A DNA stretch of 64,000 bases, taken from positions 1 through 64,000 of the forward strand of contig DASYAL010000019.1 in assembly GCA_036501365.1 (NCBI GenBank), in the 5' to 3' direction. The notes beneath the pieces are model-generated. The model had not been told where the DNA came from. It did not search any database and saw only the letters and a list, made by a program, of their open reading frames with translations. A program made the position numbers and the translations under genes. Positions 1 through 8,022 of the stretch are shown here, piece after piece. This stretch comes from CAIKMD01 sp036501365. Lineage in GTDB: Bacteria > Pseudomonadota > Alphaproteobacteria > ATCC43930 > CGMCC-115725. Each line of letters starts with the position of its first letter. Position 1 is the stretch's first letter.

Positions 1-2041
1 GGGCAAGCGCTCCCGTCACCGCGCTCGCGGTGAGGAGTTCCGGCAAGGGCAGCCCACCCGGCGCCGCTGGCCCATAAATCGCGTTGAACGGAATCCCATA
101 GCGGTCGAAGCGGCCGAGATAGGCGGCGATCGCCGGGTCGGGCCGCGTCCAGTCGGCGCGCATCGCGACGATGCCCGGCCGCGCCAGCGCCTCTTTCACC
201 GGCGAGGCATCGAGCACCAGCCGCTCGTTGACCTTGCAGGTGAGGCACCAATCGGCGGTGACGTCGACCACCACGATATGGCCGTCGCGCACCAGGCCGC
301 CGATCGCGGCGGGATCGAAAGCCTGCCACGGGCCGGTCGTGGCGACCATGGCGGTGCTGGGCGGCGGCGCGAGCGTCGGCACGAAAAACGCCGCCAGCAG
401 CGCGATACCCGCCAGCGCCCCCCGCGTGACCGGCTCGCGCAGCACCGCGAGCGTCAGCGCGCCGAAGCCCAACAGCAGCGCCACCGCGAGCGCCGGGCGC
501 GGGCCGAGCTCGCCGCTGAGGATCGCCAGCAGCCAGACCGTGGTGCCGGCGAGCAAGAGGCCGAGCAGGTGCCGCAATTGGATCATCCACCGCCCCGGTC
601 GCGGCAACGCGCGCGCCAGCGCCGGGATCGCGGCGACCAGCAGATAAGGCAGCGCCATGCCGATGCCGAGGGCAAGGAAGATCGCGACGATCTCGGCGGG
701 CCCGGCGGCGAGGGCGAAGCCAAGCGCGGTGCCGAGGAACGGCGCCGAGCACGGCGTCGCCAGCAAGGTGGCGAAAGCGCCGGTTGCCACGCTGCCGAGC
801 GGCCCGCGCTCGACCAGCGCCGCGGCGCCGCGCGGCAGCGGCATCTCGAACACGCCCCAAAGATTGCAGGCGAAGAGCACCAGGATCACGGCCAGGAAGA
901 TCAGGAACAGCGGGTCCTGGAACTGCACGCCCCAACCGACCGCCGCGCCCGTTGCTTTGAGCGCCGCGGTCGCGGCGGCGAGCGCCAGGAACGAGAGGAC
1001 GATGCCGAGGGCGGTGCCGAGGAAGCTGCGCCGCACCGCGCCGAGGCTCTGTCGCCTTTCGATTTGGGTGGGCCGCGGCAAAGCGGCGAGCAGTTTCAGC
1101 GACAGCACCGGCAGCACGCAGGGCATGAGGTTGAGGATCAGGCCGCCGAGCAGCGCGAGGCCGAGCATCGCCACGAGCGTGCCGAGATCGATCACGCTGT
1201 CGCCTTCGCCAGCCTCGATCGTCGCCGCCATGCTGCGTGGCCCATCGACCAGCGTCACCGTCAGCGCGCGACCGGCGAGATCGCGCCAATCGCCGCTCAC
1301 CGGCACGCGCAACGTCGTCGCGCCTTGATCGCGCGCGGCGACGAAGGGCGCGCCGAAGACGGCGTTGCCGGCGCCTTCGATGAAGACGTCGGGCGCGGCC
1401 ATCGGATTCTTGCTGGCGACGGTGAGATCGAGCGCCGGCTTGGCGCCCGGCCGCAACAGCGCGCCCGTAAGCGCGAGGCCCTCGGCCGCGCCGTCGCCCG
1501 GCACCTGCGCCTGATATTGGGCGATCAGCGCCGCATAGCCCGCGCCCCCTTTCCCACGGGAGGGCGCCGCCAGGTCGAGCGCCAGATCGGCGTCGTGCGG
1601 CACGCAGATCTCGCTGCAGGTGAGATACGAGAGATGCGCCTTGAGATGCAGCGGCGCGCCTGGCCGCGCGAGCCGCGCCGTGATCGGCAGCACCACCGCG
1701 CCGCTATAGCCGACGGTCTCGAGGCCTTCGACCGAGAAGCGTTCGGGCGCCGGCCAGGCGAGTGCGGCGGCGGTGAGATTGTCCGAGCCGCGCCAATCGA
1801 GCGACGGCGGATAGCCGGCATCGCCGGGCGAGCGCCAATAGATCTTCCAATGCGGCGCGAGCTCGAACTGCAGGCCAAGCGTCACCGTCGCCGCAGCGCC
1901 GGGATCGGCGCTGGCGGCGATCAGCCGCGCCCGCCCCTGATCGGTCACGAACCACGGCGAGGCGGCATCGGCCCAGGCACGCGCCTGTCCGCTTAGCGCC
2001 AGCACGACGCCGAGCGCGATTGCCCACCGAAGTCGTCTCAT
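1..2041 (-). CDS. Thiol:disulfide interchange protein, DsbD/ScsB type (3' end outside window)
   Basis: Inner-membrane reductase that passes electrons from cytoplasmic thioredoxin to periplasmic thiol proteins. The frame opens with ATG at 2041 (MRRLRWAIAL), a short signal peptide, and runs off the left edge after 680 codons. Residues about 25-250 are a periplasmic domain with a CSEICVP motif (C142, C146), as in ScsB-like proteins. A polytopic membrane region follows, with NLMPCVLPV and ATPCSAPF each carrying one of the paired transmembrane cysteines. The C-terminal thioredoxin-like domain has WCLTCK (C599/C602). Perhaps 20-50 residues are missing beyond the window. A long open frame on the opposite strand here is only a composition artefact. 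Family call is secure; the DsbD versus ScsB subtype is inference. Confidence 0.9.
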   Translation of the reverse strand, partial: MRRLRWAIALGVVLALSGQARAWADAASPWFVTDQGRARLIAASADPGAAATVTLGLQFELAPHWKIYWRSPGDAGYPPSLDWRGSDNLTAAALAWPAPERFSVEGLETVGYSGAVVLPITARLARPGAPLHLKAHLSYLTCSEICVPHDADLALDLAAPSRGKGGAGYAALIAQYQAQVPGDGAAEGLALTGALLRPGAKPALDLTVASKNPMAAPDVFIEGAGNAVFGAPFVAARDQGATTLRVPVSGDWRDLAGRALTVTLVDGPRSMAATIEAGEGDSVIDLGTLVAMLGLALLGGLILNLMPCVLPVLSLKLLAALPRPTQIERRQSLGAVRRSFLGTALGIVLSFLALAAATAALKATGAAVGWGVQFQDPLFLIFLAVILVLFACNLWGVFEMPLPRGAAALVERGPLGSVATGAFATLLATPCSAPFLGTALGFALAAGPAEIVAIFLALGIGMALPYLLVAAIPALARALPRPGRWMIQLRHLLGLLLAGTTVWLLAILSGELGPRPALAVALLLGFGALTLAVLREPVTRGALAGIALLAAFFVPTLAPPPSTAMVATTGPWQAFDPAAIGGLVRDGHIVVVDVTADWCLTCKVNERLVLDASPVKEALARPGIVAMRADWTRPDPAIAAYLGRFDRYGIPFNAIYGPAAPGGLPLPELLTASAVTGALA

Positions 2042-2164
2042 GCCGCGGTTATAGTCGCCGGGCCGACGGCGCCAAAGGCGAGAATCGTCGCGGCCGGCCA
2101 CGATTGCGTGTTCTTGCAAGCCGCCCGCGTCTCACCTATCTCAATCGGGCAAAGGAGAGGGACT

Positions 2165-2716
2165 TTGGACTCGCTCGCCGGCCAGTTGCTCATCGCCATG
2201 CCGCAGATGGAGGATCCGCGCTTCAGCCGCTCGGTCGTCTTTATGTGCGCGCATAGCGCCGACGGCGCGATGGGGCTCGTGGTCAACAAAACGGTCGAGC
2301 AGCCCTCGATGGGCGAATTGCTGCGCCAGCTCGGCATCGAAGGCGACGGCCTCAGCCGCGCGCGGGTGCATTTCGGCGGACCGGTCGAAGCCGGGCGCGG
2401 CTTCGTCCTGCACTCGACCGATTACACCGAGCAGGCGACGCTGGTGGTCGGCGGCGATATCGGCCTGACGGCGACCATCGACATCCTGCGCGCGATCAGC
2501 CGCGGCGAAGGACCGCGCCGCAACATCTTCGCCCTCGGCTATGCCGGCTGGGGCCCGGGCCAGCTCGATGCCGAAATCCAGGCGAATGGCTGGCTGACGG
2601 TGCCGTCCGACGAGGCGCTGCTGTTCGATCAAGGCAAGGACGACAAATGGCGACGCGCGATCGCCAAGCTCGGTGTCGATCCGTTCTCGATCTCGGGCGA
2701 CGCGGGCCACGCGTAA
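2165..2716 (+). CDS. YqgE/AlgH family protein (UPF0301)
   Basis: A 183-residue protein of the YqgE/AlgH family, a cytoplasmic family of unclear biochemical role named after a Pseudomonas alginate regulator. Family signatures visible are LIAMPQMEDPRF near the N-terminus, HSADGAMGLVVNK, the FGGPVE motif and a C-terminal GYAGWGPGQL. I chose the TTG at 2165 because AAAGGAGAGG lies 5-14 bases upstream and because the product then begins at the usual family position (LDSLAGQLLIAMP). An upstream ATG at 2108 would add 19 residues not resembling the family. The gene stands alone, divergent from the dsbD-like gene, and is followed at once by a perfect inverted repeat. Confidence 0.9.
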   Translation: MDSLAGQLLIAMPQMEDPRFSRSVVFMCAHSADGAMGLVVNKTVEQPSMGELLRQLGIEGDGLSRARVHFGGPVEAGRGFVLHSTDYTEQATLVVGGDIGLTATIDILRAISRGEGPRRNIFALGYAGWGPGQLDAEIQANGWLTVPSDEALLFDQGKDDKWRRAIAKLGVDPFSISGDAGHA

Positions 2717-2722
2717 TGAGTG

Positions 2723-2834
2723 CTGCTCGCGCGACCACCGCCTCGCCAACCTAGGTCGCGCGAGCAGGGTCGGCCCCCACGCGAAGCGACCCGGCGCTTC
2801 GCGCCAAGCCGCCGGGCGGCTGCGAGCGCGACCT
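2723..2834. terminator. Nested palindromes between convergent genes, probable bidirectional terminator
   Basis: Seven bases after the yqgE stop, CTGCTCGCGCGACC (2723-2736) is repeated as its exact reverse complement at 2754-2767, giving a 14-bp stem with a 17-base loop. Inside the same gap CGCGAAGCG (2780-2788) pairs with CGCTTCGCG (2795-2803), and AGGTCGCGC (2753-2761) also pairs with GCGCGACCT (2826-2834). There is no clear T-tract, so termination is inferred from position between convergent genes. It could equally be a REP-like repeat. Confidence 0.55.
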
Positions 2835-2839
2835 AAAAA

Positions 2840-3448
2840 TCAGCCCCGCTTTGCCCAATCGCTGCCGAGAATCCCGAACAGCACATGGTCCTGCCACTTG
2901 CCGTCGATGCAGAGATATTCGCGGGCATAGCCTTCCTCGCGAAATCCCGATTTGAGCAACACGCCGCGGCTCGGCGCGTTCTGCGGCAGACAGGCCGCCT
3001 CGACGCGGTGAAGCCGCAGCCGCTCGAAAGCGAATTTGAGCGTCAGCCCCAGCCCCTCGGTCATATAGCCCTGATGCGCATGCGCCTCGCCCACCCAATA
3101 GCCGACGCTCGCGCTCTCGGCGACGCCACGACGGACATTGGTGAGGCTGATGCCGCCCAGAAGCGCGTCGTCCTCGGTACGGAACAAAAGGAAGGTGTAG
3201 CCCTGGTCGCTGTGCCATTCGAGCGCATAGCGCGCGAGGCGGCGGCGGAAGGCGGCGCGCGACAGCGCGTCGTCGCCCCAGCTCGGCTCCCAGGGGGTCA
3301 GGAAAGCGCGCGAGGCGTGGCGCAGCTCGGCCCAGGCGCGCCAGTCGACGCGGTCGGGCGCGCGTAGCACGCAGCGCCTGCCGGCGAGGCGAAAGGGCGG
3401 CGGCGCCGTCCCGAACAGCCGCTGCAAGCGTAAAAGATCGAGCGCCAC
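2840..3448 (-). CDS. GNAT-family N-acetyltransferase, RimJ/RimL type
   Basis: A 202-residue acetyl-CoA-dependent N-acetyltransferase of the RimJ/RimL branch, whose characterised members acetylate N-termini of ribosomal proteins. Seen in the sequence: LLGGISLTNV and SASVGYWVG, followed by HQGYMTEGLGLTLKFAF, which carries the acetyl-CoA-binding helix, and LHRVEAACLPQN with a typical NAPS-type segment and LLKSGFREEGYAREY at the C-terminus. The start is GTG at 3448 behind a GAGGGGGGTG purine run. It lies 35 bases downstream of the M16 peptidase gene on the same strand. The actual substrate cannot be told. Confidence 0.88.
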   Translation of the reverse strand: MALDLLRLQRLFGTAPPPFRLAGRRCVLRAPDRVDWRAWAELRHASRAFLTPWEPSWGDDALSRAAFRRRLARYALEWHSDQGYTFLLFRTEDDALLGGISLTNVRRGVAESASVGYWVGEAHAHQGYMTEGLGLTLKFAFERLRLHRVEAACLPQNAPSRGVLLKSGFREEGYAREYLCIDGKWQDHVLFGILGSDWAKRG

Positions 3449-3483
3449 CCCCCTCGCTCCCCTTTTCTTTTTCTTTCGACCCG

Positions 3484-4743
3484 CTAACTCCGCAATTGCT
3501 CGGCGAAGCGCGCGAAATCCTCGAGCTTGCCGACCGGCCCGAGCGCCGCGAGCGTCGGCCTGCCGGCGATGATGCGCCGGGCGATGCGGATCACCGCGTC
3601 TTCGTCGACGGCATCGATATGACCGACCAACTCCTGCGGATCGAGCGGGCGGCCATGGATCAGCATATGGCTCGCCTGCTGCTCGCAGCGCGCCGTCGTC
3701 CCTTCGAGCGACATCAGCAGCCCGGCCTTGAGCTGCGCCCGCGCGCGCGCGAGCTCGTCGCCGGTCAAGCCGCTGACGAGCTGGCGCAACTCGTCGCGGA
3801 GCACCGGCATCAGCTCGGCCGCCTCGTCCTCGCCGGTGCCGGCATAGATGCCGAAGATGCCGCCGTCGCTATAGGAGTGGCTGAAGGAATAGATCGAATA
3901 GGCGAGGCCGCGCTTCTCGCGCACCTCCTGGAAGAGCCGCGACGACATGCCGCCCCCGAACGCGGTCGAGACCACCGAGGCGGCGAAATAATCGCGGTCG
4001 CCGAAGGCGAAGCCGGGGAAGCCTAGCAGGACATGCACCTGCTCGAGCTCGCGCGTCTCGCGGTGATCGCCGCCTTCGTACCGCGCCGCCTCGGTGCGCG
4101 CCTCGCTCTTCGGGCTGAGCGCGGTGAACGCCTTCTCAGCCATCGCGACCAGCGCGTCATGCGCGAGGTTGCCGGCGGCGACGAGCAGCATGCCGGGCGC
4201 GGCATAGGTGGTCTTCAGGTAATTCGCGACCGCATCGCGGCCGAGGCTTTTGATGATCTCGGCGCGGCCGAGCACCGGCTGGCCCATCGGCTGATCGGGA
4301 AAGGCGCGCTCCTGAAAAAGGTCGTAGATGATGTCGTCGGGCGTATCCTGCGCCTGGCCGAGCTCTTGCAGGATGACGGTGCGCTCGCGCTCGAGCTCGG
4401 TGGCGTCGAAAGCCGCGTGCTGCAGGATGTCGGCGAGGATATCGACCGCGAGGCCGACATCGGCCTTCAGCACCTTGGCGTAATAAGCGGTGTGCTCGCG
4501 CGAGGTATAGGCATTGACGTGGCCGCCGACGGCCTCGATCTCGGCGGCGATGTCGAGCGCGCTGCGCCGCTCCGTGCCCTTGAAGGCCATATGCTCCAGG
4601 AGATGCGCGACGCCGTTGATCGCCGACGGCTCGTGACGCGTGCCGACATCGACCCAGACGCCGATCGATACGGTCTCCACCGAGTCCATGCGGTCGGTGA
4701 CCACCCGCATGCCGTTGGCGAGACGCGTGACTTGGACTGTCAT
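3484..4743 (-). CDS. M16 family zinc metallopeptidase (processing-peptidase-like)
   Basis: A 419-residue peptidase of the M16 family, similar in layout to the alpha/beta mitochondrial processing peptidases and the proteobacterial PepR group. The inverted zinc motif HLLEH (H47, E50, H51) is intact and E127 in VILQELG is placed as the third ligand. A second, non-catalytic M16 half follows with the characteristic GGGMSSRLFQEVREKRGLAYS signature split by an arginine-rich turn. No signal peptide is evident, so a cytoplasmic role is likely. Its ATG overlaps the thrC stop codon (ATGA at 4740-4743), so the two are translationally coupled, an arrangement common in alphaproteobacteria. Confidence 0.93.
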   Translation of the reverse strand: MTVQVTRLANGMRVVTDRMDSVETVSIGVWVDVGTRHEPSAINGVAHLLEHMAFKGTERRSALDIAAEIEAVGGHVNAYTSREHTAYYAKVLKADVGLAVDILADILQHAAFDATELERERTVILQELGQAQDTPDDIIYDLFQERAFPDQPMGQPVLGRAEIIKSLGRDAVANYLKTTYAAPGMLLVAAGNLAHDALVAMAEKAFTALSPKSEARTEAARYEGGDHRETRELEQVHVLLGFPGFAFGDRDYFAASVVSTAFGGGMSSRLFQEVREKRGLAYSIYSFSHSYSDGGIFGIYAGTGEDEAAELMPVLRDELRQLVSGLTGDELARARAQLKAGLLMSLEGTTARCEQQASHMLIHGRPLDPQELVGHIDAVDEDAVIRIARRIIAGRPTLAALGPVGKLEDFARFAEQLRS

Positions 4744-6182
4744 GATGCCGCGACCCCCAGGTTTTGTTTGGCGGTTTGTGCCGCGCGAGCATGCGTGCGG
4801 ACATAATTTTCGACGGCGGCGAGATCGTTCGCCAGCGACGGCGCGCGCTCGGGCAGGCGCATCACCGCGGCGAGCCGCGCCGGCACCTCCGGCGGCTGAC
4901 CGATCGCGCGCTTGACCGCCTCGGGGAATTTCGCCGGATGCGCGGTGGCGAGCGCGACCATCGGCAGATTCGGATCGCGGCGCTGCGCCTGGGCGGCGGC
5001 GACCGCGATCGCGCTATGCGGATCGAGCACGATGCCGGTCGCGTCATGCGTCGCCTTGATCGCGGCGAGCGTCCCGGCATCGTCGACGCGCGCGGCGGTA
5101 AAGCATTGCCGCGCGGCCTGCCATTCGGCGTCGCTGACCGGCAGCGTGCCGGTCGTGCGGAAAGCGGCGACGCCCGCGGCGACGGCGGCGGCATCGCCGT
5201 GCTTCAGCTCGTAATAGAAGCGCTCGAAATTCGAGGCGACCTGGATGTCCATGCTCGGCGACAGCGACGCCTCGACCGTGCCCATCGTCATCCGCCCGGT
5301 CGCGAAGAAGCGCGTGAGGATGTCGTTGCGGTTGGTGGCGACGACGATCTCGGAAATCGGCACGCCCATGCGGCGCGCGACGTGACAGGCAAAGACATTG
5401 CCGAAATTGCCGGTCGGCACGGTGAAACCGACGCTGCGCTCGGGCGCGCCCAGCGCGACGGCGGCGACGACGTAATAGACGGTTTGGGCCATGATCCTCG
5501 CCCAGTTAATCGAGTTGACGGCGGAAAGGTTCAGATCGCGGCGGAACGGCGCGTCGGCGAACATCGCCTTCACCAGATCCTGGCAGTCGTCGAAAGTACC
5601 GTCGATGGCGATGGCGTGGACGTTCGGCGCCTGGACCGTCGTCATCTGGCGGCGCTGCGCCTCGGAGATGCGGCCCCGGGGATAAAGCATGAAGATATCG
5701 ACCAGCGCCGCGCCGCTGCAGCCGGCGATCGCCGCCGAACCGGTATCGCCCGAGGTCGCGCCGATGACGGTGACGCGCGCGCCTCGCCGCTCGAGCACGT
5801 ATTCGAACAGCTTGCCGACGAGCTGCAGCGCGTAATCCTTGAAGGCGAGCGTCGGGCCGTGGAACAGCTCCATCAGCCAGAAGCCGTCGCCGAGCGCTCT
5901 CAACGGCGCGATCTCCGGATCGTCGAAACCGGTATAGGCGTCGGCAACCATGCGCTCCCACGCCACCGGGTCGATGATGCCGTCGAGGAACGGCGCCGTG
6001 ACGCGGGCCGCGATCTCGCCAAAGGTTTTGCCGCGCAGCGCTTTGAGATCGGCCGCCGACAGCTGCGGCCATTCGGTCGGCAGGTAGAGGCCGCCGTCAT
6101 GGGCAAGGCCGTCGCGCAGCACCGCATCGAAGGCGACGCGCTCGGGCGGAAGGCGGCGATCGCGGGTGCTGAGATAGGGCAA
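4740..6182 (-). CDS. thrC: Threonine synthase
   Basis: PLP-dependent enzyme converting O-phospho-L-homoserine to L-threonine, the last step of threonine synthesis. The PLP lysine sits in LAFKDYALQ. GATSGDTGSAA is the phosphate-binding loop and a VPTGNFGNVFA segment is further on. The length is 480 residues from the start preferred here. The frame is open upstream to 6299, but no ATG exists. TTG at 6182 places LPYLSTR where homologues have M-x-Y-x-STR and has GGGA about 9 bases upstream, so I chose it; TTGs at 6206 and 6218 remain possible. It is the first gene of a two- or three-gene minus-strand operon with the M16 peptidase. Confidence 0.92.
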   Translation of the reverse strand: MPYLSTRDRRLPPERVAFDAVLRDGLAHDGGLYLPTEWPQLSAADLKALRGKTFGEIAARVTAPFLDGIIDPVAWERMVADAYTGFDDPEIAPLRALGDGFWLMELFHGPTLAFKDYALQLVGKLFEYVLERRGARVTVIGATSGDTGSAAIAGCSGAALVDIFMLYPRGRISEAQRRQMTTVQAPNVHAIAIDGTFDDCQDLVKAMFADAPFRRDLNLSAVNSINWARIMAQTVYYVVAAVALGAPERSVGFTVPTGNFGNVFACHVARRMGVPISEIVVATNRNDILTRFFATGRMTMGTVEASLSPSMDIQVASNFERFYYELKHGDAAAVAAGVAAFRTTGTLPVSDAEWQAARQCFTAARVDDAGTLAAIKATHDATGIVLDPHSAIAVAAAQAQRRDPNLPMVALATAHPAKFPEAVKRAIGQPPEVPARLAAVMRLPERAPSLANDLAAVENYVRTHARAAQTAKQNLGVAAS

Positions 6183-6333
6183 GGCGCGGGTCCCAGGCGA
6201 TGACAAAACGGTGTCCAAGGCCAAAAAGCCTAGTCCCGACAGGTGGATGCCGCAAGATTGGCAGACCCCGCCGCGAGACGTATGATTCGCGGCGCGCAAG
6301 CAGTGCGCATCTCAGACAATCCGGGAGGGAGCG

Positions 6334-6660
6334 ATGCCAAAATATTTGGTGCAGGCGTCCTACAACGCCGAGGGCGTCAAAGGGCTAGCCGCCGACGGCG
6401 CGACCGCGCGCAAAGCCGCCGTCGCCAAGGCCGCGGAGTCGCTCGGCGGCAAGCTCGAGGCATTCTATTTCGCCTTCGGCGAGTCCGACGTGTTCTCGAT
6501 CCTCGACCTGCCCGACAACGGCGCCGCCGCGCGCTTCGCGATCAAGGTCGCGGCGACCGGACAAGTGCGGGTGAAAACGACGGCGTTGCTCAGCACCGAG
6601 GAGATCGACCGGGCGATCGACAAGAAGATCGATTACCGCGCGCCCGGCGAAAAGAAATAG
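6334..6660 (+). CDS. GYD domain protein
   Basis: A 108-residue protein with the GYD-domain layout: YLVQASYNAEGVKGL at the N-terminus, a central LGGKLEAFYFAFGESDVF and a C-terminal TTALLSTEEIDRAI. GYD proteins are small dimeric alpha/beta barrel-like proteins whose function is not established. ATG at 6334 is preceded by GGAGGGAGCG. It is transcribed divergently from thrC, so the 150-base gap at 6183-6333 should hold both promoters, but I could not pick a convincing -35/-10 pair in it. Convergent with the following reductase gene. Confidence 0.85.
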   Translation: MPKYLVQASYNAEGVKGLAADGATARKAAVAKAAESLGGKLEAFYFAFGESDVFSILDLPDNGAAARFAIKVAATGQVRVKTTALLSTEEIDRAIDKKIDYRAPGEKK

Positions 6661-6669
6661 GCCGAGCCG

Positions 6670-7638
6670 CTAGAGGTCGAGCACCAGCTTGTCGGTCTTC
6701 GAGCCCGAGCAGCAGATCATCATCGTCTTGTTGGCCTTGCGCTCGGAATCGGTCAGCACGACATCGCGGTGATCGGGGATGCCTTCGAGGACCTTGGTCT
6801 CGCAGGTGCCGCAGACGCCTTCGAGGCAGGACGAGGCGACGTTGATGCCGGCGTCGAGCAGCGTCTCGAGGATGGTCTTGCCCGGCGCGATCTGGAAGCT
6901 GCGCCCGGTCCTCGCCAGCACCACGGTGAAGCCGCCTTCGGCCGCGGGCGCGTCCTTGGCGGTGAAATATTCGACATGCACGCGCTCGCGCGGCAGGTCC
7001 TTGGTCGCCGCCTCGAAGGCTTCGAGCATCGGCAGCGGGCCGCAGCAATAGAGATGCGTCTCGGGCGCGACCGCCGCGGTCGCGGCAGCGATGTCGAGCA
7101 TCTTGCCGCCCGGCTCGCCATCGAAATTGAACATCACCTTGACGCCGGCCTTCTCGCCCAGCGCCGCGATCGCCTCGCGGAACGCCGCCTCCTTGTGCGT
7201 GCGCACGCAGTAGATCAGCTCGGCGCTGCGGCCGAGCGCGCCGAGGCGCTGCATCATGCACCAGAGCGGCGTGACGCCGATGCCGCCGGCGATCAGCAGC
7301 GAGTGCTTGGCATCCTCGGCGAGCGGGAAATTGTTGCGCGGCGCGCTGATGGTGAGGATGTCGCCGGTGCGGAGCTTGTCATGCACCCAAGTCGAGCCGC
7401 CGCGGCTGGCGCGATCCTTCTGCACCGCGACGACATAGCGATGGCGCTCGCTTTGCGGATTGACCAGCGAATAAGAGCGCACGAGGCCGCTCGGCAGGTT
7501 CAAATCGATATGCGCGCCGGCGGTGAATGCCGGCAGCGCCGTACCCGTCGGATCGCGCAGCTCGTAGGAGAAAATGCCTTCCGCTTCCCAGGTGACGGAA
7601 TGCACCCGCACCCGGAGCGGTGTCGCCACATCGCTCAT
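6670..7638 (-). CDS. VanB-like ferredoxin:NAD(P)H oxidoreductase (phthalate dioxygenase reductase family)
   Basis: A 322-residue reductase that moves electrons from NAD(P)H through FMN to a plant-type [2Fe-2S] cluster, usually feeding a Rieske oxygenase. The FMN-binding RSYSLVN motif is at residues 54-60, the nucleotide-binding AGGIGVTPLW at about 117-126, and the C-terminal ferredoxin domain has SCLEGVCGTCETKV plus a last cysteine in MICCSGS. This domain order (flavin, nucleotide, C-terminal ferredoxin) defines the PDR/VanB type. The downstream-strand partner is an ABM protein 18 bases upstream. No oxygenase is adjacent; a Rieske oxygenase at 57986 is a distant candidate partner, which is speculation. 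Confidence 0.92.
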   Translation of the reverse strand: MSDVATPLRVRVHSVTWEAEGIFSYELRDPTGTALPAFTAGAHIDLNLPSGLVRSYSLVNPQSERHRYVVAVQKDRASRGGSTWVHDKLRTGDILTISAPRNNFPLAEDAKHSLLIAGGIGVTPLWCMMQRLGALGRSAELIYCVRTHKEAAFREAIAALGEKAGVKVMFNFDGEPGGKMLDIAAATAAVAPETHLYCCGPLPMLEAFEAATKDLPRERVHVEYFTAKDAPAAEGGFTVVLARTGRSFQIAPGKTILETLLDAGINVASSCLEGVCGTCETKVLEGIPDHRDVVLTDSERKANKTMMICCSGSKTDKLVLDL

Positions 7639-7656
7639 GACCGGATCAGCCGCGCC

Positions 7657-7965
7657 TCAATGCTTGTGGAAACCCGCAAGCCGCGTCAGGCGCCGGGCGC
7701 TGCGCCCGACGATCATGTCCTTGGTCTTGGCGGCGAAATCCTGATAGTGCGGGGTCTTGCCGTGAAGCTCGAAGGCCGCGGCATCGGCATAGATCTCGTA
7801 GAGCGCGAACTTGGTCGGATCGTCCGCCTGCTGCGTCACGTCGAACTGCATGCAGCCTTTCTCGACATGAACCGCCGTGTTGGCATTGGCCATGATCAGC
7901 GGGATGAATTTCTCGACCGCTTCGGGCTTCACTTGCAACTCGGCAATCAAAACGAACAGGGCCAT
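7657..7965 (-). CDS. Antibiotic biosynthesis monooxygenase (ABM/YgiN-like) domain protein
   Basis: A 102-residue single-domain protein of the dimeric alpha/beta-barrel ABM group, which includes cofactor-less quinone monooxygenases such as YgiN. Seen: FVLIAELQVKPEAVEKF at the N-terminus, HVEKGCMQFDVTQ in the middle, and FALYEIYADAAAFELHGKTPHY, the ALYE-W-like strand followed by the conserved histidine region. ATG at 7965 has a strong GGAGG eight bases upstream. It precedes the VanB-like reductase by 18 bases and probably forms an operon with it, suggesting oxidation of a small aromatic or quinone; the substrate is unknown. Confidence 0.85.
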   Translation of the reverse strand: MALFVLIAELQVKPEAVEKFIPLIMANANTAVHVEKGCMQFDVTQQADDPTKFALYEIYADAAAFELHGKTPHYQDFAAKTKDMIVGRSARRLTRLAGFHKH

Positions 7966-8022
7966 GCGCGCCTCCGGTTTGAGCGGGCGAGATTAGAGCG
8001 AATCGGCGCGAAATTACAGCCG

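Noticed and set aside
278..1996. 572-codon plus-strand frame at the left edge
   Set aside because: Antisense to the DsbD/ScsB gene, whose membrane and CxxC motifs are clear; the frame is Arg/Glu/Ala repeat-like.
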